DNA of 64,000 nucleotides from an uncultured Lachnospiraceae bacterium (GCA_910588875.1 CAJURT010000012.1:1-64000); one strand, 5' to 3'; shown: positions 52,181 through 61,561, counted from the first letter of the stretch. Notes: generated by a model not told the origin, from the sequence alone. Made by a program: numbers and translations.

Positions 52181-54091
52181 ATGAACTACGATTATGCAAA
52201 GATAGCAAAAGAAGTTATCCAGGCTGTTGGCGGGTCGGAAAACATCAAATCCGCCGCCCATTGCGCCACCCGTCTGCGCCTTATTGTAGCGGACCGTACT
52301 CTGGCTGACGATGAAAAAGTCGGCGAAATTGATGCCGTGAAAGGAACGTTCTTCACAGCCGGGCAATATCAGATTATTTTCGGCACCGGCCATGTCAACC
52401 GGGTCTATGAACAGATTACCCGGCTTGGCATTGCCGAGACCACGGCCAGTGAAGCGAAAGAAGCAAAAATGGATGGTAAAAATCAGGTACAAAAGGCCAT
52501 CCGTACTTTTGGTGATGTGTTTGTTCCCGTCATCCCCGCCCTGGTGGCTACCGGTCTGTTCCTTGGGTTAAAAGGTGCTTTACTGAATGACAACTTTCTG
52601 GCTTTATTTGGCATGACAAATGCGGATATCCCCCAAACCTTCCAGGTTCTGGTAGATGTGCTTTCCGGCACTACTTTCGCATTCCTGCCTGCTATTGTAT
52701 GCTGGTCAACGTTCCGTGTATTTGGCGGTTCCCCGGTGCTTGGGCTGATCCTTGGGCTGATGCTGGTAAACGGCTCCCTGCCAAATGCTTATTCTGTAGC
52801 GGACCCCTCCAGCGGCGTAACACCTCTGATGCTTTTCGGTTTTATTCCCATCGTCGGCTATCAGGGCAGTATCCTGCCCGCCTTCGTGGCAGGCGTCATC
52901 GGCAGTAAACTGGAAAAGAAACTGCGGAAAACAGTTCCGGCAGTTTTTGACTTTATGATCACACCGTTTCTGGTGCTGTTCGTTATGCTGATTTTGTCAC
53001 TGTTAGTCATCGGGCCGCTCCTGCATGCACTGGAAAATGTCCTGTTAGTCATTGTAGAGTATGCACTGGAACTTCCTTTCGGCATCGGCGGTCTGGTTGT
53101 CGGATTCTTTTGGTCTATCATCACCCTTACCGGCGTCCACCATATCTTTAATATGCTGGAGATCAGCCTGCTGGCAAGCACAGGGTTTAACCCTTTCAAT
53201 GCTATTTTGTGTATGTGCGGATTTTCCTCCGCCGGCGTATGCCTCGCCATCTCCATAAAGGCCAGGAAGAAAGAAATCCGCGCCATCGGCCCCAGCGCAA
53301 CCGTATCCGCCCTGTTAGGTATCGGTGAGCCCGCGCTGTTCGGTGTCATCCTGCGTTATGGCATGAAGCCGTTTCTCCTCAGCTGTTCCATCAACGGCAT
53401 AGCCGGTATGATCGCCATGCTGTTGGGCATGAAAGGTACCGGCAACGGCATAACAACGATTCCAGGCATGCTGCTGTACATATATTCCCCATCCCAATTG
53501 GCAATATATATAATACTTGCCCTTGCCACTTTTGCCACTGCTTTCTGCCTGTGCTGGTTTTTTGCAGTGCCTGCGGAAGTTATGGAAACCGATGCCCCCA
53601 AGAATGAGAAAAAGGAAACCCCTCCTGTTCCGGCCGCCTTCCCTGATGTGCTTGGCGCTGTGGCACAGGGAATGTTCGTTCCCATGGAAGAGATTCCTGA
53701 CCCCACATTTTCTCAGGGAGTCCTTGGAATATGCTGCGGCGTTGAGCCGGAAAACGGCAAAGTCTTTTCTCCTATGGATGGCACCATCAGCCAGCTTGCC
53801 GATACCTTACATGCCGTTGGGATTGAGGCTGAAGGCGTGGAACTGCTCATCCATGTAGGCATAGATACGGTAGAGATGAAAGGCGACGGCTTCAAGAGCC
53901 ATGTCAAAGAGGGCCAGACTGTTAAAAAAGGAGACCTGCTGCTGACTATGGATTTGGAAAAAATCAAAACCGCCGGCCATCCTGCCACTATTATGGTCGC
54001 CGTTACCAATTCCGATGACCTGGCCTCCGTCGAAGCAGTAGCCTCCGGCCAGGTTAAGCCCGGCGACCAGCTGATGCGTCTGAAAGCCTAG
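52181..54091 (+). CDS. PTS beta-glucoside/sucrose-type EIIBCA transporter
   Basis: A 636-residue sugar phosphotransferase permease. The IIB domain at the start has its phospho-Cys in SAAHCATRLRL. The IIC domain (about 105-460) has about ten helices and FGIGGLVVGFFWSIIT. IIA at the end (about 500-636) has the phospho-His in ELLIHVGIDTVEM. The order B-C-A and sequence fit the sucrose/trehalose/beta-glucoside group. Start 52181 has AAGGAGG. A terminator follows at 54175. A LacI gene lies downstream and a phosphatase plus amylosucrase-type operon diverges, so sucrose is the most likely substrate. Confidence 0.92.
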   Translation: MNYDYAKIAKEVIQAVGGSENIKSAAHCATRLRLIVADRTLADDEKVGEIDAVKGTFFTAGQYQIIFGTGHVNRVYEQITRLGIAETTASEAKEAKMDGKNQVQKAIRTFGDVFVPVIPALVATGLFLGLKGALLNDNFLALFGMTNADIPQTFQVLVDVLSGTTFAFLPAIVCWSTFRVFGGSPVLGLILGLMLVNGSLPNAYSVADPSSGVTPLMLFGFIPIVGYQGSILPAFVAGVIGSKLEKKLRKTVPAVFDFMITPFLVLFVMLILSLLVIGPLLHALENVLLVIVEYALELPFGIGGLVVGFFWSIITLTGVHHIFNMLEISLLASTGFNPFNAILCMCGFSSAGVCLAISIKARKKEIRAIGPSATVSALLGIGEPALFGVILRYGMKPFLLSCSINGIAGMIAMLLGMKGTGNGITTIPGMLLYIYSPSQLAIYIILALATFATAFCLCWFFAVPAEVMETDAPKNEKKETPPVPAAFPDVLGAVAQGMFVPMEEIPDPTFSQGVLGICCGVEPENGKVFSPMDGTISQLADTLHAVGIEAEGVELLIHVGIDTVEMKGDGFKSHVKEGQTVKKGDLLLTMDLEKIKTAGHPATIMVAVTNSDDLASVEAVASGQVKPGDQLMRLKA

Positions 54092-54174
54092 AGTGTTTGA
54101 AAATTACTTTCTGTCTGGATGAAGCACTAGTGCCGCCAAAACTAAATGCCAGTGATGTAAGCCGGCTTATCAGC

Positions 54175-54203
54175 AAAAAGAGCCACCCATGCGGGTGGCT
54201 TTT
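54175..54203 (+). terminator. Terminator of the PTS gene
   Basis: AGCCACCC (54181-54188) pairs with GGGTGGCT (54193-54200) and TTT follows. It stands between the PTS gene and the LacI regulator gene, so the regulator likely has its own promoter. Confidence 0.8.
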
Positions 54204-54349
54204 CTCTTCCCTTCTTGACAACAGCAGTAGTCAGGAATAAAATATTTCTATAATTAAGATTATCAATCCGACAAAATCCAATAAAAGATATTTGTCTGAT
54301 GCTATATGAACCACCCATGATTCCATGCATGAAGAAAGGAGGACGCGCC

Positions 54350-55357
54350 GTGGTCAGTATGCAGGATATTGCCGATAAGGCAGGGGTCTCCAGAGTCACC
54401 GTCTCCAGAGTCCTTTCAAACCATCCTTCTGTCAAAGCAGAAACTCGTCAGAAAGTACTCTACTGGGTCAAAGAACTGGACTATGAGCCTAATCTCATCG
54501 CCCAAAGCCTGGCAGGAAACCGGACAAACATCATCGGCCTGCTGGTTCCGGAAATTGCTTATCCTTTTTTCAGTGAAATTATAGAATCTGTAGAAAACCA
54601 GGCATTTTATGAAGGATACAGCGTTATTATCTGTAATACGCACCGTAGCCTGGATAAAGAAAAAAACATTCTCGCCCAGCTGCGCCAGCGGAAAGTGGAC
54701 GGTGTGATTGCAGTTCCGGTTTCTACGGAACAGAGCCTGGCCGCTTATCAGCGTCTGCAGGTTCCGGCAGTGATGATTACCAAGAAGATGGAGGGATTTA
54801 GCAGCGTATATATTTCCCATTATAACGGCGGCCAGCAGATAGCCAAACATTTTCTGAACATGGGTTTTCAGAAAATAGGCTATATCGGTCCCACCCAAGA
54901 ATCCACTTCCGCTATAAAATATGCAGGTTTTCGGCAGTATTTATCTGCCAGCCAGATAGTTCTGACCGATGTGATTGAGTGTCCGGCGCCAGAGAATATG
55001 AATGCCAGTATGGTTTATAAGCTGGTAAAACAATATGCTGCAGATTCGGGGCTGCATTGTGAAGCATATCTGGCTAATGATGACATTACCGCCTGCGAAG
55101 CCATCGCTGCTTTCCGCGAACTAGGGTATGCAGTTCCACAAGATATTGCCATTGCCGGTTTTGATAATTCCCTGCTGTCCAAAGAAATCAGCCCTAAACT
55201 CACTGCTCTGGCTCAGCCTTTGGACGAGATTGGGAAAAAATCCGTAGAAGTCCTGCTGGATCAGATCAACAATAATACAGAGCCGTGTATGTATGAACTG
55301 GAATCCCGGGTCATTGCCAGAGAATCTACCATCCGCTTTGTATCTGCCGGGCAGTAA
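54350..55357 (+). CDS. LacI-family transcriptional regulator
   Basis: A 335-residue repressor. The helix-turn-helix is MQDIADKAGVSRVTVSRVLS and the hinge DYEPNLIAQSLAG, followed by the periplasmic-binding-like ligand domain (IIGLLVPEIAYPFFSEI and DIAIAGFDNSLLSKEISPKL). The GTG at 54350, 7 bases after AAAGGAGG, is the chosen start because the helix-turn-helix begins right after it. Upstream ATGs at 54299 and 54329 lie before the site. Its likely targets are the divergent promoters at 51960-52106. Confidence 0.94.
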   Translation: MVSMQDIADKAGVSRVTVSRVLSNHPSVKAETRQKVLYWVKELDYEPNLIAQSLAGNRTNIIGLLVPEIAYPFFSEIIESVENQAFYEGYSVIICNTHRSLDKEKNILAQLRQRKVDGVIAVPVSTEQSLAAYQRLQVPAVMITKKMEGFSSVYISHYNGGQQIAKHFLNMGFQKIGYIGPTQESTSAIKYAGFRQYLSASQIVLTDVIECPAPENMNASMVYKLVKQYAADSGLHCEAYLANDDITACEAIAAFRELGYAVPQDIAIAGFDNSLLSKEISPKLTALAQPLDEIGKKSVEVLLDQINNNTEPCMYELESRVIARESTIRFVSAGQ

Positions 55358-55361
55358 GGAA

Positions 55362-55696
55362 TTAGGAATCCGGATGGCTCTTTACGTCCGCCTTTTCCTC
55401 TCTGTGTAAAACTCGTCTTGGAGCAAGGATCGAACTAAGATGGTGATAGCGGGGTTTCTTAATCCCGCTGATGATGGCAGACTCACCGGCTGCTTTCAGA
55501 CGTGCTTCGGAGGACTTGTTGCTCAGTCTTAAGACAGCCAGCGCAGGGTTATAGCCCTGTTCTTTTATGGACATCCCCTCAAAGATGCGGATAGTGCCTG
55601 TGCCGTGTAGCCGCCGATGGATTTTGCCCGGTTTTTGATCCGGATGTCCTCCCACGGGGAGAACTTAAATTTATCACGCATGTCTTTCGGGTGGGT
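55362..55696 (-). pseudogene. Frameshifted 3' remnant of an IS21 istA transposase
   Basis: Two minus-strand frames join near 55595. The first gives HPKDMRDKFKFSPWEDI then RAKSIGGYTAQAL, the second IFEGMSIKEQGYNPALAVLRL then ARLKAAGESAIISG and SILAPRRV. This matches the C-terminal part of IS21 IstA proteins (ERF-like WAxxIGPxT, EQxYxxxLxxLRL, ERLEAAC). The catalytic core and istB are absent. Confidence 0.7.
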
Positions 55697-55760
55697 GGTA
55701 TTAAATATTATTGTTATGATGCCATTAAGAAGTATATTTCTATACAAATTCACTCCCTAA

Positions 55761-56218
55761 TGCTGAGCATACTTACAATTATATGCGGTATCAGGCTATC
55801 AAACTTGGCCCAAAACCGGGTGATGTCATGTGATTCCACAACAAATGGCACACTGTTATTTTGCCACAGTGTGCCACTCAGTAAATCTTTCTTTGCCCAA
55901 CTATCCTGTAATTTCCGGCATTACAAAATATTATTTTCCTGTATCCTCTTTCTGGCCATGTCGGCAAATTGCTGTAAGTCCATCTCTTTCCTTCCTGTTT
56001 TTTGTTTGTCGCACTATTTCTTCCCTGCCTGCTTTCCCGTGGCTGCCAAATGCCTGAAAGCTTTTTCCTTTTCTCTGGATATCCTTTTTCTTTTGCTTTT
56101 TGATGCCGGCTTTCACTGCCCCCACCCTGATAAAAGAGGCGGTGTACAGTTCCCTGCCCACGCCGCAATTAAAGCACGCCCTCTTAAAGCTGTCTGATGC
56201 CTGCCCTTTCTCTTTTCC
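55761..56218 (-). pseudogene. Unrecognised decayed coding region
   Basis: The minus strand reads MDLQQFADMARKRIQENNIL (from about 55984), a stop, then CRKLQDSWAKKDLLSG to a final MLSIRE near 55761. Further upstream another frame shows GRELYTASFIRVGAVKAGIK. These look like pieces of one or two genes broken by a stop and frame changes. I do not recognise them. They lie between the IS21 and DUF932 remnants. Confidence 0.4.
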
Positions 56219-56551
56219 TTATAACCCATCGTTCACGTCCTGCTTGGCCACCCGTTGCCCTTCTACTCTGGCATCCTTAAAGAGGAGCAAGCTTAAGCCC
56301 CTTTCCTTCCCGGCCGCTAAGGGGAACAAGGTATCGATATACTCATACACCTGCCAGTCAGACAGCTTTCTACGGTTTAACTCCTCAGTGGCTTTCCCAG
56401 CCCGGCCATGTATTTCCCGGCATAAAGGAAGGGCTCGCATCCCGGCCAGTTTTAAGGCCACACCGGAATCCGGCGCAGCCTTTACGTTTTCCCCCAGCCC
56501 ATGCCAGGGCTTTTTCTTTGTGTTAAACATGGTTTCCATTTCTGTTGACAT
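56219..56551 (-). pseudogene. Truncated DUF932 protein gene
   Basis: The frame starts MSTEMETMFNTKKKPWHGLG, the typical N-terminus of DUF932 phage/plasmid-type proteins, followed by a jump to SDWQVYEYIDTLFPL, a late segment of the family. The middle (well over 100 residues) is missing, so an internal deletion is likely. AGAGGTAA precedes the ATG at 56551. Such proteins are carried by plasmids and integrative elements, so it marks an old mobile insertion. Confidence 0.7.
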
Positions 56552-56640
56552 TATTACCTCTTTTGATTGGTTGATTGTTATCATGGAGATAATATATCGG
56601 TGAAAAATGGGAGTTTTACAAAGTACCTAATTGCTCCATT

Positions 56641-59358
56641 CTACTGTCGAAAATAAATACCCTCTTGCCATCCACCGGCAGGCTGTACTTCCACCTTAAT
56701 TCCTTCATCAATCAGAGTATAAAAAGTCTCCTGTATCAGTTGCCCCTCATAATAATTTTTATAGGAAACCTGATTTTTTTGATTATTAGTGTAAGGTAAT
56801 AATTCTGCACGGGTATACCATCCTTCCTCACTGTATCCTACAAATGTCAGAAGTACTCCTGTATCATCAGCCGAAGAAATACCAATCGTCTGATCATCCT
56901 CAGAAATATAGTTTCCGACCCATCCTTGATTAGAAGGGGTTTCAATTCCTTCTACAGCTTTTATTAATTCCAGATTTGCTTTTTCATATTCATTCAAAAC
57001 AGAATCATCAAATTCTTCTTGTGAAAGATAACCTTGATACCAAGATTTGGATGTAAAATACTGATTTAAATCTTCTGTTTCAAATTTACGACCATGTTTT
57101 GCATATATTTCATTTCTTGCCAAGCGCAAATCCTTTTGATCTAAGCCTGCCAGATCATCAAAATTCAGATATTTATGACTGCTTTCTGGAAGAATGAGTT
57201 CCTTTTCTGGTATATCCGTAACAGAAAATGCCGATTCCTGGTTAGAAAGAGCCTCTATTCCTTCTGCAGTTTTTATTAATTCCAGATTTGCTTTTTCATA
57301 TTCATTCAAAACAGAATCATCAAATTCTTCTTGTGATAAATATCCATGATACCAAGACTGGTTACTAAAATATTCATTTAAATCTTCTGTCTGAAATAAT
57401 CTGCCATGACGAGCAAATATTTCATTTCTTGCCAGTCTCAATATACTCTTGTCCAATCCGTCCAAATCCTCTTTTGATAAATATTTTGTACTGCTTTCAG
57501 GCAAAATATAGGTATAATTATCCTCATTTTTTACATTACTATTATATACAACTCCATTTTCATTCGTAAAATTATTCTTTTTCTCATTATCAGTTTTATA
57601 TTGTTCTCCATATAATATTTTTGATGTGTTTGTTTTTTGATCCTCTAATGTAAAGTCTACTCTTTTTCTATTATTATAGACAACTCCTGCAATCACTAAA
57701 ATAGTAAAGAACACAATTGTAAAATATCCAATGGTTCCTCTTGATTTTAAGTATGCTTGTTGAGTGTCTATTACAGAGATTAAAACACATGGGGCAAACA
57801 ATATCTCTGTAATAATGATAGAATATGAAAACGGAATCTTAAATAATCCTTTTAACAAAGCAAACAACAACAGCGCCATTACAAAACAAAATAGACAAGA
57901 AAATATACTTTGCAACATTTTTCTCAAATTTCCACATGTTCTATTATCATTAGGTATCGCTAAACCTAATAATATAAAGAATATAATAACTAATGGTATA
58001 TCTACCCATAGGAAAAATTTCATACTAGTTAATGTTTCACCATTAAAATACAATAATATGCAAAAATTAAGAGCAAATACAATACTCACAATATATTTTA
58101 CAAATTTAAATAATCCAGATGTTGTATCACCAGTCATGATCAATAATGTAGTAATAACAAATGCAAACGAACTACACACATATGTGTCACTAATAAAGTT
58201 ACGAACTATCCTTGATGCAATCAGTGCAATAATCAGTGCAATAATATTTCTAATTATATCTGGCATACATGATACATCAATACTTTCAGTACTATTTTTA
58301 TTAACTGTTGCCGCTTTAGTTTTTACTTTAATATGATATGATTCGACTTTTTGCATCTCATTTTTGAAATCCGGAAGCCTTTTAACAGTCTCCTCATACA
58401 TGTTCTCTGCTTCATCTGATAATTCTCCCTCTTTACTTAAAATCGGAGTATCAATTATAGATTTGACTGCACCAGCAAGAGCGCGAGTAACTGCAATCAG
58501 TTTTAGTTCTTCTTCCGTAAAATCATTTGCATCTATTTTCTTCCGGTGAAACAAACCCGTTTTTTTCTTCGTAACCCCATCCATCAATCTTGCACATTCA
58601 GAAAACATCCCATTAAGTTCGCCTAATAATCCATCGAACATATTTGATCTTCTGGTAATTGCCACACACATTGTTTCAGAAATTTTCATCTTTTCTGCTT
58701 TCGCTTCTGCTTCTGCATACATTGCTCTGGCTTTTTCCAAGTTTTCATCCGCCTTTATGCTTGATGAAATTCCTGTAAAGAGCAATGCTGGAGCTGCTAT
58801 CGCCGTTAATGGTGTCATCATTGCACCAAAAGATAGTGCCGTTCCTGCCATCCCTGCTGCCATTCCAACTTCTCCAGCCATTAAAGCTGTCCCCGCTGCG
58901 GACAAAGTTCCTGTAATAACTGGTAATGACCCACTGGCTGCTAAAGCAACTACAGCACCTGTCGCTGCTCCTGCGGCTCCACTTGAAAATGTTGACTGGT
59001 ATATATTAGTCATTTCCCGTAATTCGATTACCTTCTGCTGGTCTATTACAAATTTAGATATTTCATTTATCCCATCAGATTCACGAAAATTGATATGTTT
59101 TATCCTTTCATATGACTTAAGAAATTGCTTAATGGAAGTTTCCATTACATTCTTTTTTGAGTATCCTAATTTTAGCAAAGAAGTTTCTGTTACTCTTTGC
59201 GCACTTTCAAGAGATGCCCTTGCATCATCATATAATTCCTGTGCATCCTCAGACAATCTTCGTGCTTTTTCATTTGTTTCCTGTGCACTAAGATGTCCAC
59301 CAACCCCTAAAATACCAGCTGCTGCCCCTAATCCTGCAAGAATAAATGGTATTGGCAT
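56641..59358 (-). CDS. Large membrane protein with two C-terminal YARHG domains
   Basis: A 905-residue AT-rich gene product. A glycine-zipper-like N-terminus (FILAGLGAAAGILGVGG) leads into coiled coil (about 25-125), a second Gly/Ala-rich hydrophobic stretch (about 128-200) and more coiled coil. About seven membrane helices follow (366-562). The C-terminus carries two YARHG domains (618-697 and 722-801), each with LARNEI(F/Y)A(R/K)HGR, then YF, SWY and LNEYEKANLELIK, plus a final beta-rich 100 residues. YARHG is an extracellular domain of unknown role. It is last in a four-gene operon, 20 bases after the HNH-type gene. Confidence 0.85.
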   Translation of the reverse strand: MPIPFILAGLGAAAGILGVGGHLSAQETNEKARRLSEDAQELYDDARASLESAQRVTETSLLKLGYSKKNVMETSIKQFLKSYERIKHINFRESDGINEISKFVIDQQKVIELREMTNIYQSTFSSGAAGAATGAVVALAASGSLPVITGTLSAAGTALMAGEVGMAAGMAGTALSFGAMMTPLTAIAAPALLFTGISSSIKADENLEKARAMYAEAEAKAEKMKISETMCVAITRRSNMFDGLLGELNGMFSECARLMDGVTKKKTGLFHRKKIDANDFTEEELKLIAVTRALAGAVKSIIDTPILSKEGELSDEAENMYEETVKRLPDFKNEMQKVESYHIKVKTKAATVNKNSTESIDVSCMPDIIRNIIALIIALIASRIVRNFISDTYVCSSFAFVITTLLIMTGDTTSGLFKFVKYIVSIVFALNFCILLYFNGETLTSMKFFLWVDIPLVIIFFILLGLAIPNDNRTCGNLRKMLQSIFSCLFCFVMALLLFALLKGLFKIPFSYSIIITEILFAPCVLISVIDTQQAYLKSRGTIGYFTIVFFTILVIAGVVYNNRKRVDFTLEDQKTNTSKILYGEQYKTDNEKKNNFTNENGVVYNSNVKNEDNYTYILPESSTKYLSKEDLDGLDKSILRLARNEIFARHGRLFQTEDLNEYFSNQSWYHGYLSQEEFDDSVLNEYEKANLELIKTAEGIEALSNQESAFSVTDIPEKELILPESSHKYLNFDDLAGLDQKDLRLARNEIYAKHGRKFETEDLNQYFTSKSWYQGYLSQEEFDDSVLNEYEKANLELIKAVEGIETPSNQGWVGNYISEDDQTIGISSADDTGVLLTFVGYSEEGWYTRAELLPYTNNQKNQVSYKNYYEGQLIQETFYTLIDEGIKVEVQPAGGWQEGIYFRQ
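56961..57336 (-). repeat. 64-bp identical direct repeats in the YARHG coding region
   Basis: The 64 bases at 56961-57024 recur without change at 57273-57336, 312 bases (104 codons) apart. Flanking parts of the two YARHG domains are clearly diverged. This points to recent gene conversion or duplication of the domain end. Confidence 0.9.
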
Positions 59359-59378
59359 AATGTTTTTTCCTTCCTTCC

Positions 59379-60830
59379 TTATAATTCATCAATTGAATCA
59401 TCATTCAGAAAATTCTTAAATTGATCTACTGTATCAAAATAAACCCTACCTCCCAATTTTCTTGTTATCTGATTTGCGCCTGCGATAACACCATCTGCAT
59501 CACCAATTTGAAATGCAAACCTAATTTCGGATAATGCTTCATCGAAACAATCTTGATAATCCCGAAAGTATTCTTCTAAATAAGCCTCCAATTCTGCTCT
59601 GTATGCCCTAGCCTCATTTGCTGCTCTTGTATACTCGGCAATAATCATCTGACGCTCCTGATGTTCCAATTCTTTCATCTTCAGGGTACTAATCAATTCA
59701 TTACAATACTTACCCGTTGTCACAGAACCTATCACTGCTCCAATCGCTGCTCCTACAACTGGTATTGGTATCAGGGCTTGCCCGATAGCCATCGAATATC
59801 CAACCGTAGCATAACTGATACCCTTCTCTCCTAATTCGATAATACATTCTTGTGTTGTGATTTCACCATTTCCATATCTTTGAAGGATATCACCTGTAAG
59901 CATCACTGCCGTAATGATTTTTCCAGGGACATTTGATTCAGATAGTGCTTGTAAAAATTTTGATGACGAAGATGATAAAGTGTGAGATACCGTTGTAAGA
60001 CTGCCTCCCATTGCATAACCCGTAACCGCTGCCTTTCCTGTATCAACCGCTGTATCTTTAATAGCATCCTCTGCACTCTTTTCTCCTTTAATAACTGCTG
60101 CTATATTCATAATTCCTGACATTGTAACAGTAGTAATGCCAGCATTTCCTGCTGCGTGTTTCCCCGCCTCATGTGCTGTTTTTATCACATTCTCCACAGA
60201 GGCTGTGCTAAATTTCCTATTTAAGGCTCCTTGGGCTTTTCTTCCACTTTCAAGAGCAGCTTGTTCCCCTCCCTCAGATAACTCCACACCATGTTCTTCC
60301 AAATAGTCTTTATCTTTTACATATTCATCGTTTGTACGACTTCGCTTTGGATTATTGTACTTTCTTGAAACAACCTCTAAATTATCCTCACTATTTGCTG
60401 CTTTTTTTATATCATCATTAGTCAACCAAGGATTTTTCTTTGTTTGATCATATATTTCTTCAAGTGGTACTACGTGATCCGCTTCAGCAAGGTGTTTTTG
60501 CCAATCACCACCATATCTTGACTTTGCTTCTTGTATTGTCAATACAAGTCTTTCACCTGTATATGGGTCTTTAACTATTACCCCACTATTAAAGGCCTCT
60601 CTCTTAATAGCTGCTTTTGCATTTCCATCATCTATAATCTTTCTTGTATATTTGTTGGGCTTTGCAAACTTTTGCGCTGCTTGTTCTGTCGATATTTTTG
60701 CTGCTTCTGTTGCTGATAAACCTGTAGCAGATATTATAAAATCTCTTTTTTCCTCATCATTATGTTCATTATCATCCTCAGATACTATAAGTGTAGAGTG
60801 GGTTGTCCTTTTCTTAAAAAAGTTAAACAT
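59379..60830 (-). CDS. HNH-like nuclease motif fused to glycine-rich membrane segments
   Basis: A 483-residue protein. Residues 85-165 hold an HNH-type motif: ADHVVPLEEIYDQ (Asp118, His119), EDNLEVVSRKYNNPKRSRT (Asn150, Asn159-160, Lys162). Then follow Gly/Ala-rich segments (220-280) and AIGQALIPIPVVGAAIGAVIGSV (348-370), a glycine zipper resembling membrane-active or pore regions. A charged helical C-terminus ends the protein. The start has AAAGGA upstream. The mix of nuclease and membrane-active parts is unusual and recalls toxins or abortive-infection effectors; the function is not known. Confidence 0.8.
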   Translation of the reverse strand: MFNFFKKRTTHSTLIVSEDDNEHNDEEKRDFIISATGLSATEAAKISTEQAAQKFAKPNKYTRKIIDDGNAKAAIKREAFNSGVIVKDPYTGERLVLTIQEAKSRYGGDWQKHLAEADHVVPLEEIYDQTKKNPWLTNDDIKKAANSEDNLEVVSRKYNNPKRSRTNDEYVKDKDYLEEHGVELSEGGEQAALESGRKAQGALNRKFSTASVENVIKTAHEAGKHAAGNAGITTVTMSGIMNIAAVIKGEKSAEDAIKDTAVDTGKAAVTGYAMGGSLTTVSHTLSSSSSKFLQALSESNVPGKIITAVMLTGDILQRYGNGEITTQECIIELGEKGISYATVGYSMAIGQALIPIPVVGAAIGAVIGSVTTGKYCNELISTLKMKELEHQERQMIIAEYTRAANEARAYRAELEAYLEEYFRDYQDCFDEALSEIRFAFQIGDADGVIAGANQITRKLGGRVYFDTVDQFKNFLNDDSIDEL

Positions 60831-60864
60831 ACTTTATCATTCCTTTCTGCAAAAAGCAATTGCT

Positions 60865-61269
60865 TTACCCAATAAGTATTTTATTTATCTTATTTTGAAA
60901 TTCTATATATTCATTAAGAATCGTCTCACACTGCTGCCCAAAACTCTTTTCAATGTCGAACTTTTCTATTATAGAACACACAAAACGCCTTTCATCTTCA
61001 TCATAATTACAATCAGACATAGCCAAACCTATTACTTCAAATATAATAATTTTCTTTTCTCTTTCGCCACAAACCATTTGCATTTCTTTAATTATTTCTA
61101 CAATTGGCCTGTTTACAATTTCCATATTAAAATCCATTTGCATTTCATAGCAATAACTATCTATCATCCTTTTTTCTTCAATACTATAATCCCCATCAAT
61201 TGAAGTCAGATAGTATGCAAGTCCCAAAAATAATTGTTTTTGCCTTTCATTCAACATCGCTAAATACAT
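60865..61269 (-). CDS. TerB-like protein
   Basis: A 134-residue helical protein that resembles the TerB domain: LAYYLTSIDGDYSIEEKRMID and GLAMSDCNYDEDERRFVCSII, two acidic metal-site-like repeats each with a D-G/D-x-E pattern. TerB domains occur in tellurite-resistance and stress or phage-response systems as membrane-linked metal-binding parts. GGGAGG lies 8 bases upstream of the ATG at 61269. The gene is 5 bases after the cysteine-cluster gene. Confidence 0.75.
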   Translation of the reverse strand: MYLAMLNERQKQLFLGLAYYLTSIDGDYSIEEKRMIDSYCYEMQMDFNMEIVNRPIVEIIKEMQMVCGEREKKIIIFEVIGLAMSDCNYDEDERRFVCSIIEKFDIEKSFGQQCETILNEYIEFQNKINKILIG

Positions 61270-61274
61270 AATTA

Positions 61275-61538
61275 CTACCTCCCTTGTGTATTTTCTTTCA
61301 ATTTACTGCATGATTTGTAATTCAAGTTATAATATTCTTCTTTGGTAATCTTATCTTTAAAACAAATTTCATACATCTCATCTACTTTACAAAATAATGG
61401 TCTGTTTTCATAAATCAAACACAAATTAGAATTTTCATCAAAATACTGGCATATCCCATCTCCTCTGTCAAGTATCTTATACACATCCGACTGTCCTACA
61501 CTCATACAGCACAAGCCACATTTATCACAAACAAACAC
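61275..61538 (-). CDS. YkgJ-type cysteine-cluster protein
   Basis: An 87-residue protein with CDKCGLCCMS at the N-terminus, GICQYFDENSNLCLIYENRP and a following FCKVDEM. This is the CxxCGxCC...C...C...RPxxC pattern of the YkgJ family, which binds iron or zinc. Family members are often larger or fused; the small size suggests a metal carrier or cofactor partner. It is first gene of the operon with TerB-like, HNH-like and YARHG genes. Confidence 0.85.
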   Translation of the reverse strand: MFVCDKCGLCCMSVGQSDVYKILDRGDGICQYFDENSNLCLIYENRPLFCKVDEMYEICFKDKITKEEYYNLNYKSCSKLKENTQGR

Positions 61539-61561
61539 ATTTTTCTCCTGATATCATATAT

